NCBI GenBank assembly: GCA_903952205.1
Contig: CAJBEZ010000037.1
Coordinates: forward strand, 186,001 to 250,000
Reading direction: 5' to 3'
DNA length: 64,000 nt
DNA from: an uncultured Desulfomonile sp.
GTDB lineage: Bacteria; Desulfobacterota; Desulfomonilia; Desulfomonilales; Desulfomonilaceae
Shown: piece by piece, positions 18,795 to 28,573 of the stretch
How positions within the stretch are numbered: position 1 is the stretch's first letter
Layout: the number at the start of each line of letters is the position of its first letter
The notes under the pieces: generated by a model
Seen by the model: the letters and a program-made list of their open reading frames with translations, nothing else
What the model was told of the DNA's origin: nothing
Database searches by the model: none
Translations under genes and position numbers: made by a program

Positions 18795-19877
18795 ATGTTG
18801 AGAAGAATCCCTTACACGCTGTTGGTATGTCTAGTTCTTTTGGCGTCACTTAGTTTTGTCAGCACGTCGTGGGCCGTAAACCCCGATGACTCGCTTGACG
18901 TTCTACTTAAACCCAACAACTCAAATCTGGCGGCTAATCCTGTAGTCCATCAAACCAAGTCGGCCAAGCGTTCAAATTTTGGGTTTCCGGCCCCTTGGAC
19001 TGGAAATCCCTATGTTCAAGGACCCTCGACTATCAGAAAGGTCAATGCTCCGCCTCCAATGTTCTTTCCCGCCGCGGCGCCCATGATAGGATGTTTCTTG
19101 CCAACACCTAGAGTTGGACAGTGGCAAATTGGTGTGCAAGCCATATTTGCAAACATTCGTGCTCAGGTTCAGTGGCCGCCAAATTTTGCGAATTGGTTCG
19201 GCGGATGGGGTTACCAGGATTGGACTGATTTTGCCAATAACCTTGGTCTGCCCGCCCATCAAGTCATTCCAGAAGTCAGCGCCAAGTATCAGTTCCGATG
19301 CAATTGGGCCCTCCAATACACCGGACTAGGTACCGAAATAAAAGGCGGTAAATGGGTCGACAACTGGTTTATCTTCGGTTTCCAGGGTGGCGGCGGATCG
19401 CCTCAACTTTGGAGCCCTGGGCAGCAAGTTCAAAGTCGCTGGCAATATTCATATCAAAAAGTCGGCCTAGTCTATGACGCCGTGAAGAACTGTAAAGCAT
19501 CCATAAGCCTATTTGGCGGATGGGCGCACGCGGACAGCAGAATCGACGCAAATTGTTTCAATTGCGGCAATTGGCAGAGCACGCTTAGTAAAAGCATAGA
19601 TACAGCTGCTGTAGGCCTTGAATTACAAAAATGCATGACTACTGCGCCCAATGGAGGTACTTTCTCCTGCGAGGCAAAAGCTGTAGGTATGTTCGGCGAT
19701 GACGCAGCGGGAGTGGATGTTCAAGTAGGTGGGAGATACAGCATCCCGGTAAATTGCGGAAGATGGGGCTACATGAAAGGTGGATATAGGCTAATCGATC
19801 TTAAAAAGTCCCAGAACGACTTCGCAATCAAGACCGCACTTGACGGTGGTTTTGTAGAGATGGGCTTCATCTTCTAA
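18795..19877 (+). CDS. Outer-membrane-type protein of unknown family (paralogue 1)
   Basis: The family is not recognised. The 360-residue protein has a signal peptide (MLRRIPYTLLVCLVLLASLSF, cut near SWA), then a Pro/Asn-rich stretch, then a beta-rich domain with alternating aromatic residues ending in FVEMGFIF, a C-terminal aromatic typical of outer membrane barrels. It is a paralogue of the protein at 55130: shared features are CFLP near the domain start, QFRCNWALQYT versus QIKCNWGLRFT, and IPVNCGRWGYMKGGYR versus MPMNCGRYGYLEGGYR. The conserved cysteines suggest disulfides. The ribosome binding site GGGAGGAAGGGT lies directly upstream. Confidence 0.75.
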   Translation: MLRRIPYTLLVCLVLLASLSFVSTSWAVNPDDSLDVLLKPNNSNLAANPVVHQTKSAKRSNFGFPAPWTGNPYVQGPSTIRKVNAPPPMFFPAAAPMIGCFLPTPRVGQWQIGVQAIFANIRAQVQWPPNFANWFGGWGYQDWTDFANNLGLPAHQVIPEVSAKYQFRCNWALQYTGLGTEIKGGKWVDNWFIFGFQGGGGSPQLWSPGQQVQSRWQYSYQKVGLVYDAVKNCKASISLFGGWAHADSRIDANCFNCGNWQSTLSKSIDTAAVGLELQKCMTTAPNGGTFSCEAKAVGMFGDDAAGVDVQVGGRYSIPVNCGRWGYMKGGYRLIDLKKSQNDFAIKTALDGGFVEMGFIF

Positions 19878-19902
19878 TTAAAAAAATCAGAGTTTTCTGT
19901 GC

Positions 19903-20017
19903 AGCCGATGAATGAGGGGAACCTACATGACAAGATCCGGGGTTCCTAATGATCAAAGATGAAACGATTCCGGATCGAATCAAAAAGGGACGCGCAATTC
20001 TCTAACATTCATCGGCT
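19903..20017 (+). ncRNA. Candidate structured RNA with possible pseudoknot
   Basis: A perfect 12-bp closing stem AGCCGATGAATG (19903-19914) / CATTCATCGGCT (20006-20017) encloses two interleaved pairings. One is GGAACC (19918-19923) with GGTTCC (19941-19946). The other is GATCCGG in that hairpin's loop (19934-19940) with CCGGATC (19970-19976). The interleaving is the topology of an H-type pseudoknot, or of two alternative folds. It begins 26 bp after the stop of outer membrane protein 1 and ends 13 bp before a terminator, so it could be a 3' UTR or a processed small RNA. No Rfam family is recognised. Confidence 0.4.
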
Positions 20018-20030
20018 TTTAAGTTTTGTG

Positions 20031-20087
20031 AGCCCGGCCGTATAACGGCGTCTCCCAGCTCGACCCCACCGGTCGGGCTTCTTTTTC
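20031..20087 (+). terminator. Terminator with long loop
   Basis: AGCCCGGCCG (20031-20040) pairs with CGGTCGGGCT (20070-20079), 10 bp with one G-U, followed by TCTTTTTCTCT. The loop is 29 nt and may fold further. It would end the transcript of outer membrane protein 1 and the candidate RNA. Confidence 0.65.
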
Positions 20088-20255
20088 TCTATAGCCCGCC
20101 GTATTTAAGAAAAGCTGAATTCCAAGGTAAGAATTAATAAACCATAGCAGCGTCGCCACGGGCTAGTCAACTAATTTAAATCAAAAGAAAACCCGCCAAC
20201 AGCCTTACACGAATATATCAAAACCATTTTTCTCAAAAGAATTAAAATTCAGGAG

Positions 20256-21581
20256 TCAAACTATCGAACCAAGCAACGAATGCTTCAGGCCTTTTGTCAC
20301 TCTCACGTTTACCAGGTCACCTAACGATAAGGATCCATTGTCATCAAAATTTACTATTTTGTTGGTCCTTGTCCTGCCGTGAAACTGGTCTGGTAAACGT
20401 CCACTTCCTTCGACAAGCGCCTGCTGAATAGACCCTTCCATATCTCTATGCCATGCTTCGGTAATTGAGTCCTGCAACGCATGAACTTTCGCCAATCTCT
20501 CCCTTTTGGTTTCTTCCGGAATTTGATCCGGCATTCCTTGAGCGATAGTTCCAGGACGGGAGGAATACTTGAAAGAGAAGATCTGGTCAAAACGGATTTT
20601 TTGCAAAGCATTCAAGGTGTCCTCAAAGTCTTCTTCTGACTCGCCGGGAAAACCCACTATAATGTCCGATGTTACAGCGCACTTTGGAACTTTAGTCCTC
20701 AAGAGTTCTATTTTCTCGAAATAGTCGTTAAGGCAATAACCTCGCTTCATATCCTTCAACACCTTGTCGGATCCGCTTTGTAAAGGCAGATGTATGTGTT
20801 CACACACTTTGTCTATTGAGGCTATGGCTTCTACGAGCGCAGAATCAAAATCTTTGGGATGTGAAGTAGTGAAACGAATCCTTTCTATCCCTCCTATGGA
20901 CGAAAGTCTCTGCAACAGATCGTCAAACCTTCTGAAATTATAAAGATCCTTTCCATAGGCGTTAACATTTTGTCCCAAGAGTGTAATTTCCCGAATCCCT
21001 TTCGTTGCAAGCCCTGAGACTTCTTCCTGAATTTCTTCAAGGCTCCGGCTGGATTCCTTGCCTCTCGTGTAAGGAACTACACAGTAGGAGCAGAAGTTGG
21101 AACATCCCTGCATGATGGTTACATATGAACAGATTGGGCTTGAGGAGTAGTTGGGAGCCGACATGTGTAAGGACTCAATGTTATCGACAAATTCAACGGC
21201 TGCGATTCTTTCCCTCTTTTCGAGTATCCTAGAAACCAGGCTGGGTAGTTGTGAAATCTGGTGAGTTCCCAGCACTAAGTCCAGATGTCTAAATTTACGG
21301 AGAAATTCATGTTTTTTTTGCTGGGCCACGCAACCAGCGACTACTATGACCGTTTGGGGTTTCTCTATTTTTGCCGATCTAAGTGACCCCAATGAACTAT
21401 ATACCTTGTGTTCCGCCTTTTCCCTGATAGCGCATGTGTTGATCACTATCACATCGGCCTGTTCTATGGCGCCGGCCTTACTGAATCCCTGTTTTTGGAG
21501 CAATTCACACATTTTCTGAGAATCATGCTCATTCATCTGGCAGCCATAAGTCTCTACAAAAAATGTTCCCTTAACTGGCAT
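20256..21581 (-). CDS. miaB: tRNA-2-methylthio-N6-dimethylallyladenosine synthase
   Basis: MiaB adds a methylthio group to i6A37 of tRNAs. The 441-residue protein has the UPF0004 domain (FVETYGCQMNEHDSQ, NTCAIREKAEHKV, VVAGCVAQ, giving the three auxiliary-cluster cysteines), the radical SAM core with MQGCSNFCSYCVVPYTRG (CxxxCxxC) near residue 155, and a C-terminal TRAM domain (GRTRTNKIVNF...GDLVNVRV). AGGA about seven bases before the ATG at 21581 and the family-typical start MPVKGTFFVETYGCQMN support this start. A longer in-frame start at 21659 adds an unrelated stretch. Confidence 0.95.
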   Translation of the reverse strand: MPVKGTFFVETYGCQMNEHDSQKMCELLQKQGFSKAGAIEQADVIVINTCAIREKAEHKVYSSLGSLRSAKIEKPQTVIVVAGCVAQQKKHEFLRKFRHLDLVLGTHQISQLPSLVSRILEKRERIAAVEFVDNIESLHMSAPNYSSSPICSYVTIMQGCSNFCSYCVVPYTRGKESSRSLEEIQEEVSGLATKGIREITLLGQNVNAYGKDLYNFRRFDDLLQRLSSIGGIERIRFTTSHPKDFDSALVEAIASIDKVCEHIHLPLQSGSDKVLKDMKRGYCLNDYFEKIELLRTKVPKCAVTSDIIVGFPGESEEDFEDTLNALQKIRFDQIFSFKYSSRPGTIAQGMPDQIPEETKRERLAKVHALQDSITEAWHRDMEGSIQQALVEGSGRLPDQFHGRTRTNKIVNFDDNGSLSLGDLVNVRVTKGLKHSLLGSIV

Positions 21582-21630
21582 ATTCGTTCCTGATTGAAAG
21601 ATCTTAGATTGAGTCCTGATTACGGTCTTG

Positions 21631-21664
21631 AAAATAACAAGCGCCTCGATACGAATCAAGGCGC
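21631..21664 (-). terminator. Terminator between mdh and miaB
   Basis: On the minus strand GCGCCTTGAT pairs with ATCGAGGCGC (21655-21664 with 21641-21650; one G-U), loop of 4 nt, followed by TTGTTATTTT. It lies about 100 bp after the mdh stop. The other strand has CTTTTG after the stem, so weak bidirectional action is possible. Confidence 0.65.
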
Positions 21665-21767
21665 CTTTTGACAGTTAAATAGACTGAACCAGATATAAGT
21701 TCACCAGAGTCCTGAGGAATTAGTCAAAGCGTTATGCCGCAATACATTTCGGAAATCATAGCGAAAA

Positions 21768-22703
21768 TCAAAGAAATTTGTCGACTTCTTTAACGAGATC
21801 TTTGACAGCCTTAACCGATTCTCCAAATGCCTTGGCCTCCAGTTGGGTCAGTTCAACTTCCACAACTTTTTCGACTCCAGCTTCCCCTAGGACGGCGGGA
21901 ACCCCTACGAAAACACCCTTTTGACCGTATTCTCCATCCAAATAAGCTGCGACAGGCAACAATCTTTTTTTGTCCAAGAGGACTGAGCGCGCCATTTGGA
22001 TGGCGGAAGCGGCGGGAGCATAATAAGCGCTGCCCGTCTTGAGCAGACTAACTATTTCCGCTCCACCCTGTCTGGTCCTTTGAACTATCTGATCCAATCG
22101 CTCAGACGAAATGAAGCGGTCTACCGGCACGCCTCCAATAAAGCAGTAACGAGTCAATGGTACCATAGTGTCGCCATGTCCGCCCAGAACTAACGCTTGG
22201 ATATCTTCAACGGAAATTCCTGTTTCCTGTGCGATAAAAGTTCTAAAACGCGCTGTGTCAAGGATTCCAGCCATGCCGATTATTTTTCGGGGGTCAAATC
22301 CTGTCTTTTTCCATGCTGTATAAACCATTGCGTCCAAGGGGTTCGAAACCACTATAATGATGGCGTTTGGTGAATACTTTGAAGATTTTTCCGCAACCTC
22401 TCCAACGATTTTCACATTTGTGGAGAGAAGGTCATCTCGACTCATGCCGGGCTTCCTTGCGATGCCTGCGGTGATTATGACAAGATCACTTCCAGAAGTC
22501 GCCTCATAATCATTGGCGCCGATGACTCTCGAGTCCACTCCAAGGACCGGTGTGGCTTCATAAAGGTCGAGTCCCTTGCCTTGTGGGACTCCCTCAAGAA
22601 TATCCAGCAAGACTATGTCTCCCAGTTCCTGAGCGGAAGCGTACGCCGCTACTGACGCTCCGACATTACCACTACCAATTACAGTCAACTTTTTCTTAGA
22701 CAT
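21768..22703 (-). CDS. mdh: Malate dehydrogenase, LDH-like type
   Basis: This 311-residue enzyme interconverts malate and oxaloacetate with NAD. It has the Rossmann motif VIGSGNVGASVA (residues 8-19), the substrate loop AGIARKPGMSRDDLL with the Arg found in malate-specific members, VVSNPLDAMVYTAWKKTG, and the catalytic His in LGGHGDTMVPL. Active-site Arg placement fits MDH rather than LDH. GGGAGG six bases upstream of the ATG supports the start. A 269-bp gap upstream separates it from lptE, and it probably has its own promoter. No other central carbon-cycle gene is adjacent. Confidence 0.93.
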   Translation of the reverse strand: MSKKKLTVIGSGNVGASVAAYASAQELGDIVLLDILEGVPQGKGLDLYEATPVLGVDSRVIGANDYEATSGSDLVIITAGIARKPGMSRDDLLSTNVKIVGEVAEKSSKYSPNAIIIVVSNPLDAMVYTAWKKTGFDPRKIIGMAGILDTARFRTFIAQETGISVEDIQALVLGGHGDTMVPLTRYCFIGGVPVDRFISSERLDQIVQRTRQGGAEIVSLLKTGSAYYAPAASAIQMARSVLLDKKRLLPVAAYLDGEYGQKGVFVGVPAVLGEAGVEKVVEVELTQLEAKAFGESVKAVKDLVKEVDKFL

Positions 22704-22972
22704 TTTTTCCTCCCTGATAGCTACAACTGATTATTCGTAAGACCAGCGCGATCAAGACAGTAAGAAGCCAATAGGTTCATTAAAAGTCACTTTCCTCCAC
22801 ACCATGATGGGTTTACCGGAACCGGAAGGCCCACTTGTAATGGTTCACAATAAGCTTTGCTTCCACCTTGTTATACAAGAGAACCATGGATGGTTTGGAT
22901 TCACTAACATGAATTACATCTGAACCGAAAGTCAATTATGTCACACATAATCACAGAAAATTACCGGCGCTT

Positions 22973-23617
22973 CTAGAAAGAATCATAAATCGATCTTTGT
23001 ATGCGGGGAGTAAGGTCTCTGATCATCTGGGATATTGCTCTTCGCCTATTCGACAAAGTTCCTTGAATTGAATCCGTAACAGTGTAGGTGTAAGAGGCCG
23101 CAAAATCATTTTTCCAGATAATTCTATTATTATTAGGTAATAAAAGCGAACAGTTGACGCGAAGTGTTCCTATACGCGTTAATTCTTTACCGTCAGCTCT
23201 GTAGGCCGAAGGAGTGTCATCGTAAGACGCTATGACGGGCTTCAGAATTACATCTCCCTTGTCAAACGTCTGCGTAAGTTTGCTGTCAAGCGCAAACTCA
23301 CGCCTGAGTTCGTTTGTTAATTCAGTTTCCACTCCAGTAATCACAGTGTTGTTTACAGCGCTTTCGATTAATATTGTTTTTGCGCCTGCGGGGAACATAG
23401 AGGGTCTTGATGATTCGCCGAATTTGTATCCACATCCCGAGACGCCAATAAATAACAAGAAAGTAGCAATGAAAAACGAAAGCCGCAATCCCTGTGCGAA
23501 AGCTGGATTTATGTACCCACTATAGGGAGCGTTCACATTCAAGCTCTTTATGAAGCCAAATCCGACCTGAATTGGGGTGACGCAAAAAATCGCGTGATGA
23601 TGATATGAGACGGTCAC
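22973..23617 (-). CDS. lptE: LPS-assembly lipoprotein LptE-like
   Basis: LptE plugs the LptD barrel and helps insert LPS in the outer membrane. The lipobox is FIGVSGC after a hydrophobic stretch (LRLSFFIATFLLFIGVSGC), then GYKFGE and the LptE pattern of beta strands with TELTNELRREFALDSKLTQTF and IVRDLTPRI-like helices at the end (MIRDLTPRIQRSI). The listed GTG start gives an unusually long leader of about 55 residues before the lipidated Cys; the true start is probably nearer the hydrophobic segment. It sits 15 bp after leuS, the leuS-lptE order common in Proteobacteria. Confidence 0.82.
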   Translation of the reverse strand: MTVSYHHHAIFCVTPIQVGFGFIKSLNVNAPYSGYINPAFAQGLRLSFFIATFLLFIGVSGCGYKFGESSRPSMFPAGAKTILIESAVNNTVITGVETELTNELRREFALDSKLTQTFDKGDVILKPVIASYDDTPSAYRADGKELTRIGTLRVNCSLLLPNNNRIIWKNDFAASYTYTVTDSIQGTLSNRRRAISQMIRDLTPRIQRSIYDSF

Positions 23618-23632
23618 GCAGGGAATATGTAA

Positions 23633-26110
23633 CTAACCGGCGACAATGTTGACGAGTTTACCTGGAACGACGACCATCTTACGAATTGTTCGTCCTTCAA
23701 GGAATTTCTGCACATTAAGTTCGGCCATTGCGGACTGTTTAATTTCGTCGTCCGAAGCCGTTAAAGCGACCCTTATTTCAGCTCTTTTCTTGCCGTTTAC
23801 CTGAACCACGATAATCAATTCCTCTTCAATAATCAATTGAGGATCATATTGAGGCCATTCGCGTTTCGTGAGGCCGGATTTGTTACCGAAAGCTTCCCAC
23901 AATTCCTCAGAGATATGAGGAACGAACGGAGACATCAACAGGATCATCGAATCCAAAGCTTCTTTCATGGCCCAGCAAAGTGCGTCATCAGAGAAAATAT
24001 TTTCTGATGTTACTTTTCCAAGTTCATTCGACATTTCCATTATGGCTGCAATAGCCGTGTTGAAACGAAAACGGGCGCCGACGTCTTCCGTCACTTTTTT
24101 AATTGTCCTGTGGGTTACGCGGCGGATGTAGCGGCTTTGGATGGTTTCGACGTTCGAATTACGGACCTTTTTCAAATTCTTGTACTGGAAGATCAAGCTC
24201 CAGATTCTATTCAAAAACCTATACGCGCCATCTACTCCTTCAGCGGTCCATTCAAGATCTCTTTCCGGCGGCGCCGCAAAAAGGCAGAACAGTCTCACAG
24301 TGTCTGCGCCATACCGATCTATCAATTCCTCAGGATCCACGACGTTACCTTTTGATTTTGACATCTTAGCGCCGTCCTTGATAACCATTCCTTGAGTCAA
24401 AAGATTCTCAAAAGGTTCCCCAGCCTGTTTGATTCCCAGATCTCTCAGCGCCTTGGTAAAGAAACGTGAATAGAGCAAATGCAGGATTGCGTGTTCAATG
24501 CCGCCTATATATTGGTCTACCGGTGACCAGTAGTGGTCCTGCTCAGGATCAAGTAATCCTTTGTCATAACGAGGACATGTATATCGGTCAAAATACCAAG
24601 AGGACTCTACAAAAGTGTCCATGGTGTCCGTTTCCCTGCGGGAGGATGTCCCGCATTTTGGACATGGAGTTGTAACCCACCAATCCAGGTCGGGCAACGG
24701 AGATCTTCCACTTTCCGGGAAGTCTATGTTTGTGGGCAATACCACGGGCAAGTCTTTATCTGGAACCGGTATTGGGCCGCATTTTGGACAATGAATTATT
24801 GGAATCGGTGCGCCCCAGTACCTCTGACGAGATATCCCCCAGTCTCTCAGACGATAATTTATTGTGGGCCCGCCCATACCCATAGATTCGAGTTTTTCAG
24901 AAATTGATTTCTTAACCGCAATATTATCCATTCCATCAAACTCACCTGAATTTACTAGGAATCCATTTTCAACATAAGCCTCTGTCATTGTTTCAGGCTC
25001 CAGCGACTGATCAGGCGGGTTAACCACAACGATCACATCTAGTCCGTATTTCCTCGCAAAATCAAAATCTCTCTGATCATGCGCCGGAACAGCCATTACA
25101 GCCCCTGTTCCATACTCGAAAAGGACAAAATTTGCGCAATAAATCGGCATTCTGCGGCCGGTGAGAGGATTTACGCAGTACGCCCCTACAAAGACACCCT
25201 CCTTTTCCGCTCCCTCTCCCACTCGACTCTGCCAGTCCTGGGTAAGAGCCCGGTTCACGAATTCCTGAACAACCGATTCCTGGGAAGTCCCCTTCGAAAT
25301 TGACAAACAAAGAGGGTGTTCAGGCGCCAAGCTCATGAAAGTGGCCCCAAAAACTGTATCAGGCCTTGTGGTAAAAACTTCGATGGATTCATCTGAATTT
25401 TCTATTTTGAAAAAGATTCGCGCCCCCTCGCTACGGCCTATCCAGTTCCGTTGCATCGTCAAAACTCTTTCAGGCCAGCCTTTCAGATGGTCGCACCATT
25501 CAAGAAGTTCATCAGCGTATTGAGTGATCTTAAAAAACCACCCATCCTGCTCCCGCTGAATAACTGGCTGGCCGCATCGCCAACAACAGCCTGCCTCAAC
25601 CTGTTCATTTGCCAGAACCGTAGCGCAAGGCCGACAATAGTTCACTACTGATTTCTTTCTATACACAAGACCTTTTTCGAGCATTCTAACAAAAAGCCAC
25701 TGTTCCCATTTGTAATAATCCGGGTGGCAAGTAGCGATTTCACGATCCCAATCGTAAGATAGTCCCAAGCGCTTCAACTGCCTGCGCATCTCGTTTATGT
25801 TATTTATGGTCCATTTTGCTGGATGCGATTTGTTTTTTATGGCGGCGTTCTCTGCAGGCATACCGAACGCATCCCAACCCATCGGATGAAGCACGTTGAA
25901 ACCTTTTGCCATTTTGAACCGGGCAACTACATCTCCAATGCAATAATTTCGGACATGCCCCATGTGAATTCTGCCAGAAGGATATGGGAACATTTCGAGT
26001 AGATAGTATTTTTGCTTAGAGGTATCAATTTCGACCTTGAAAAGCTTTTTGGTTTCCCAATATTCCTGCCATTTCTTCTCTATGACTTCAGGGTTGTATT
26101 TTGTGTCCAT
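23633..26110 (-). CDS. leuS: Leucyl-tRNA synthetase
   Basis: An 825-residue class I synthetase. The HIGH motif is HMGH at 49-52 ([16 protein letters not shown]), a zinc-ribbon-like CxxC pattern is in [22 protein letters not shown], the editing (CP1) domain has [13 protein letters not shown], and KMSKS is at 582-586. The C-terminal domain ends in [18 protein letters not shown] precedes two tandem ATGs; the second (26110) has the better spacing, the first is 26113. It is upstream of lptE and probably co-transcribed. Confidence 0.96.
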   Translation of the reverse strand: MDTKYNPEVIEKKWQEYWETKKLFKVEIDTSKQKYYLLEMFPYPSGRIHMGHVRNYCIGDVVARFKMAKGFNVLHPMGWDAFGMPAENAAIKNKSHPAKWTINNINEMRRQLKRLGLSYDWDREIATCHPDYYKWEQWLFVRMLEKGLVYRKKSVVNYCRPCATVLANEQVEAGCCWRCGQPVIQREQDGWFFKITQYADELLEWCDHLKGWPERVLTMQRNWIGRSEGARIFFKIENSDESIEVFTTRPDTVFGATFMSLAPEHPLCLSISKGTSQESVVQEFVNRALTQDWQSRVGEGAEKEGVFVGAYCVNPLTGRRMPIYCANFVLFEYGTGAVMAVPAHDQRDFDFARKYGLDVIVVVNPPDQSLEPETMTEAYVENGFLVNSGEFDGMDNIAVKKSISEKLESMGMGGPTINYRLRDWGISRQRYWGAPIPIIHCPKCGPIPVPDKDLPVVLPTNIDFPESGRSPLPDLDWWVTTPCPKCGTSSRRETDTMDTFVESSWYFDRYTCPRYDKGLLDPEQDHYWSPVDQYIGGIEHAILHLLYSRFFTKALRDLGIKQAGEPFENLLTQGMVIKDGAKMSKSKGNVVDPEELIDRYGADTVRLFCLFAAPPERDLEWTAEGVDGAYRFLNRIWSLIFQYKNLKKVRNSNVETIQSRYIRRVTHRTIKKVTEDVGARFRFNTAIAAIMEMSNELGKVTSENIFSDDALCWAMKEALDSMILLMSPFVPHISEELWEAFGNKSGLTKREWPQYDPQLIIEEELIIVVQVNGKKRAEIRVALTASDDEIKQSAMAELNVQKFLEGRTIRKMVVVPGKLVNIVAG

Positions 26111-26139
26111 CATTCCTCCGGCTTCCTGCGACTAAACAA

Positions 26140-26559
26140 TTAACCTTTTCTTCTAGCATATAATGTTTCCCTTTCATTCATCGATTCATCAACGGATCTA
26201 AATACAAACACCTTAGAGCGTATGTTATTCAATACGTCGATAAACTGTCCTTTGATTTTATCCTGGACCAGCATGACAGGGTCTCTTGTTTGAACGCAAA
26301 ACGAAATGAGATTGTCCAAGCTTAAGTGTTTCGATCCATAAGTCTCATGGCTCCGAGTATCCGTGCGTCTTAATGCCTCTAGTAATTCTACATTATGTCT
26401 TATTGGAATGAAATCTTTTGTAAACGACCGAAGAGAGGAAAGAAGGCGGTTATAGTGGTAGGGAGCAAAAAAGCGATTGCAATTGGTTGTAATGCCGAAG
26501 GACACCGTGAGTACACTGGAGGCCATGCGTTCTATCGCAAATGAGGTTTCTAGAAACAC
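26140..26559 (-). CDS. Hypothetical protein upstream of leuS
   Basis: The family is not recognised. An open frame of 139 residues starts with GTG without a visible Shine-Dalgarno sequence and ends 26 bp before leuS. The composition is protein-like, mixed and basic, with several Arg-rich helical stretches and no signal peptide or membrane helix. It could be a lineage-specific gene or a chance open frame. No competing frame explains the 26114-26738 interval better. Confidence 0.35.
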   Translation of the reverse strand: MFLETSFAIERMASSVLTVSFGITTNCNRFFAPYHYNRLLSSLRSFTKDFIPIRHNVELLEALRRTDTRSHETYGSKHLSLDNLISFCVQTRDPVMLVQDKIKGQFIDVLNNIRSKVFVFRSVDESMNERETLYARRKG

Positions 26560-26738
26560 GTAAGTAAATATTATGAATCAGTACATACCGGTAGGTCACG
26601 CGAGGCAATATCCAATTATCAACAGATAAATCACTCGGGAAGAATACTCCGCCGCTATTGAGGCAGCCCGGGAAGAAGGAATCACCCGGCTGGATGATTG
26701 AGTCTCTCGTCGTATATTCAGGTTGTTTTGATCACTTT

Positions 26739-28559
26739 TTAGAGCCCAAGCTGTTTCAGTTTTTCCGGTGTAGGGATGCCTTCTCTAGTATAACCGAGCG
26801 TGTCGTAATATTCGTCGAGCAGCCTATCCAGGTTCCGGACAATCTGACCCGTAGCGGGCCCGGCGTTGATAAGAGGTTCTTTTAACATCCTGTCAGGTAG
26901 CGTGTCATCCTTTCTGGAAAAGCCTTCTCGAACGTTAAAGAGCCGTTCAAGGCACACTATCCTTTCCCCCACAAGCTCAAGGTATTTGACTTCACCGAAC
27001 TCCTCGTAACCTGTCGCCGCTGCAAGGAATTTGCTAAGGATCTCATTGGTCATTCCGGAATCTGCAAAATTACAAAGAATACCTGTCTCTTCGAGAGCCT
27101 TTGAAATCTGGTTATAAGCGGCCACGTCTCCTGTGCCCTCGTCTGCAAATCTGTCTATCGGTCTTGGGTCAGGCTTGCCTGATATCTCCTGTCGAGCGTA
27201 CCCGTACATGTGACTCGCTCCAATATTAGATGTCGCCATACTAAGGCCGTGAACCTTGGCTGAACGAGGATCATAAGCGGGAAATTCAAGCCCTTTGGAT
27301 TGCATAGCGTATTTTTCAGCGTTCTTGCCGATAGCCTCAGCGGCTCTCTTTGTGCCTTCTCCCAGAATCTTTCCGAACCCTTCCCGTTCAGCTATTTTCT
27401 TGATTAGTTCAAGAATTGCCTGGTGGTTACCCCAGTAAAGTTCCATTCCGTCACAGTCCAGCTTCGTGATGATACCTCGCTGAAAAAGCTCCATAGCAAA
27501 TCCTATGACGCTACCCGTGCTGATCGTGTCCAGACCCAACACATCACACAAACGATCGGCTTCAACTGTGGCCCCAACTTCAGTATTTCCGACCTGTGGC
27601 CCAAATGCCCATATGGTTTCGTATTCCGGGCCTTCACTGATTGAGCCTGAGTAAGGCCCATCTTGAACTTCATGGACCTGACCGCATCTGGTCATGCAAT
27701 TGAAGCAACCGTGACTACCTTTTCTCATACGCGCGTATGCTTCCGTAAATAGGTTTTCAATGCCAGCCATATCACCCGTCTGAAAGTTCTTCATGGGTAG
27801 TATGCCCATCTCCTTGGTCAATTGGGCAAGGAAGGTGGTCCCAAATGTGTGCATCTTGACACGTCTCTTGTGGTTTTTCAGGATATCGCTGTGCTCTCTA
27901 AAAATATCTGCGAATTTCTCAGTGTCGTGTGGAATAGGCGAGACAGCCTTTGTGACTATGGTGATGGCTTTAAGGTTTTTTGAGCCCATTACTGTTCCCA
28001 CACCGCAACGGGAAGCAGTCCTTGTTCCATGAGTAATGGTGGCGAAACGGACTAAAGCCTCCCCGGCGGGACCTATGCACGCTGTTTGAGCGCGAGATCC
28101 ACACTCAGTCTGAAGAGCAGCCTGGGTAGCCTGGGTGTCAAGGCCCCAAAGATGATTTCCGTTTTTGATTTCAACCCCTTTTTCAGTCAGGAGCAGATAT
28201 GATGGTTTTGGTGACTTCCCTTCAATGATTATAAGATCATAACCGGCAAACTTAATAAAAGCGGCGAAATTTCCTCCTCCAACGGCCCTAGCGAGTCCAC
28301 CGGTAAGGGGGCTTTTAGTCATCACTATCCACCGTCCAAAACCGTTGGCTTTCGTTCCGGCCAGGACTCCGGGCATGAAAATAAGCGGGTTGTCCTCAGA
28401 TAGGGGCTCAATGCCAGGTCGCATTTCTTCAAACAGGTAACCGGCGCCAAATCCACGGCCACCAACGAGTTTCCTCTGTAAAGCTTCAGGTACGCTTTCT
28501 TTACTGATAGTCCCTGAGGATAGATTTACTCTTAGGATATGGCCCGTGTATGTGGACAT
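26739..28559 (-). CDS. Aldehyde:ferredoxin oxidoreductase (tungsten/molybdenum)
   Basis: This 606-residue AOR-family enzyme oxidises aldehydes to acids with ferredoxin. The 4Fe-4S ligands are Cys285, 288 and 292 (GCFNCMTRC) plus Cys496 (GILCNF). The N-terminal domain has VGGRGFGAGYLFEE, and the pterin-binding segments include GRWIVMTKSPLTGGLARA and EGPEYETIWAFGP. The start has AAGGAG seven bases upstream. It is the last gene of group 2, 14 bp after the HD gene. In that context it may oxidise an aldehyde formed during breakdown of the group's substrate or reduce an acid; the substrate is not evident from the sequence. Confidence 0.92.
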   Translation of the reverse strand: MSTYTGHILRVNLSSGTISKESVPEALQRKLVGGRGFGAGYLFEEMRPGIEPLSEDNPLIFMPGVLAGTKANGFGRWIVMTKSPLTGGLARAVGGGNFAAFIKFAGYDLIIIEGKSPKPSYLLLTEKGVEIKNGNHLWGLDTQATQAALQTECGSRAQTACIGPAGEALVRFATITHGTRTASRCGVGTVMGSKNLKAITIVTKAVSPIPHDTEKFADIFREHSDILKNHKRRVKMHTFGTTFLAQLTKEMGILPMKNFQTGDMAGIENLFTEAYARMRKGSHGCFNCMTRCGQVHEVQDGPYSGSISEGPEYETIWAFGPQVGNTEVGATVEADRLCDVLGLDTISTGSVIGFAMELFQRGIITKLDCDGMELYWGNHQAILELIKKIAEREGFGKILGEGTKRAAEAIGKNAEKYAMQSKGLEFPAYDPRSAKVHGLSMATSNIGASHMYGYARQEISGKPDPRPIDRFADEGTGDVAAYNQISKALEETGILCNFADSGMTNEILSKFLAAATGYEEFGEVKYLELVGERIVCLERLFNVREGFSRKDDTLPDRMLKEPLINAGPATGQIVRNLDRLLDEYYDTLGYTREGIPTPEKLKQLGL

Positions 28560-28573
28560 ATGTTTCTCCTTGC

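Larger units (their letters stand above)
19878..20255. other. Non-coding region behind outer membrane protein 1, with RNA-like structure
   Basis: No gene is seen in these 378 bp. The left 210 bp hold a 115-nt segment enclosed by a perfect 12-bp inverted repeat, and then a long-loop terminator; both are listed separately. The right 165 bp (20090-20255) are AT-rich and show nothing clear. Confidence 0.5.

Noticed and set aside
19878-20090. Interpretation of the structured segment as tmRNA, 6S RNA or RNase P
   Set aside because: It is too short, and I could not see the conserved tmRNA ends, the 6S long-bulge pattern or RNase P core motifs.
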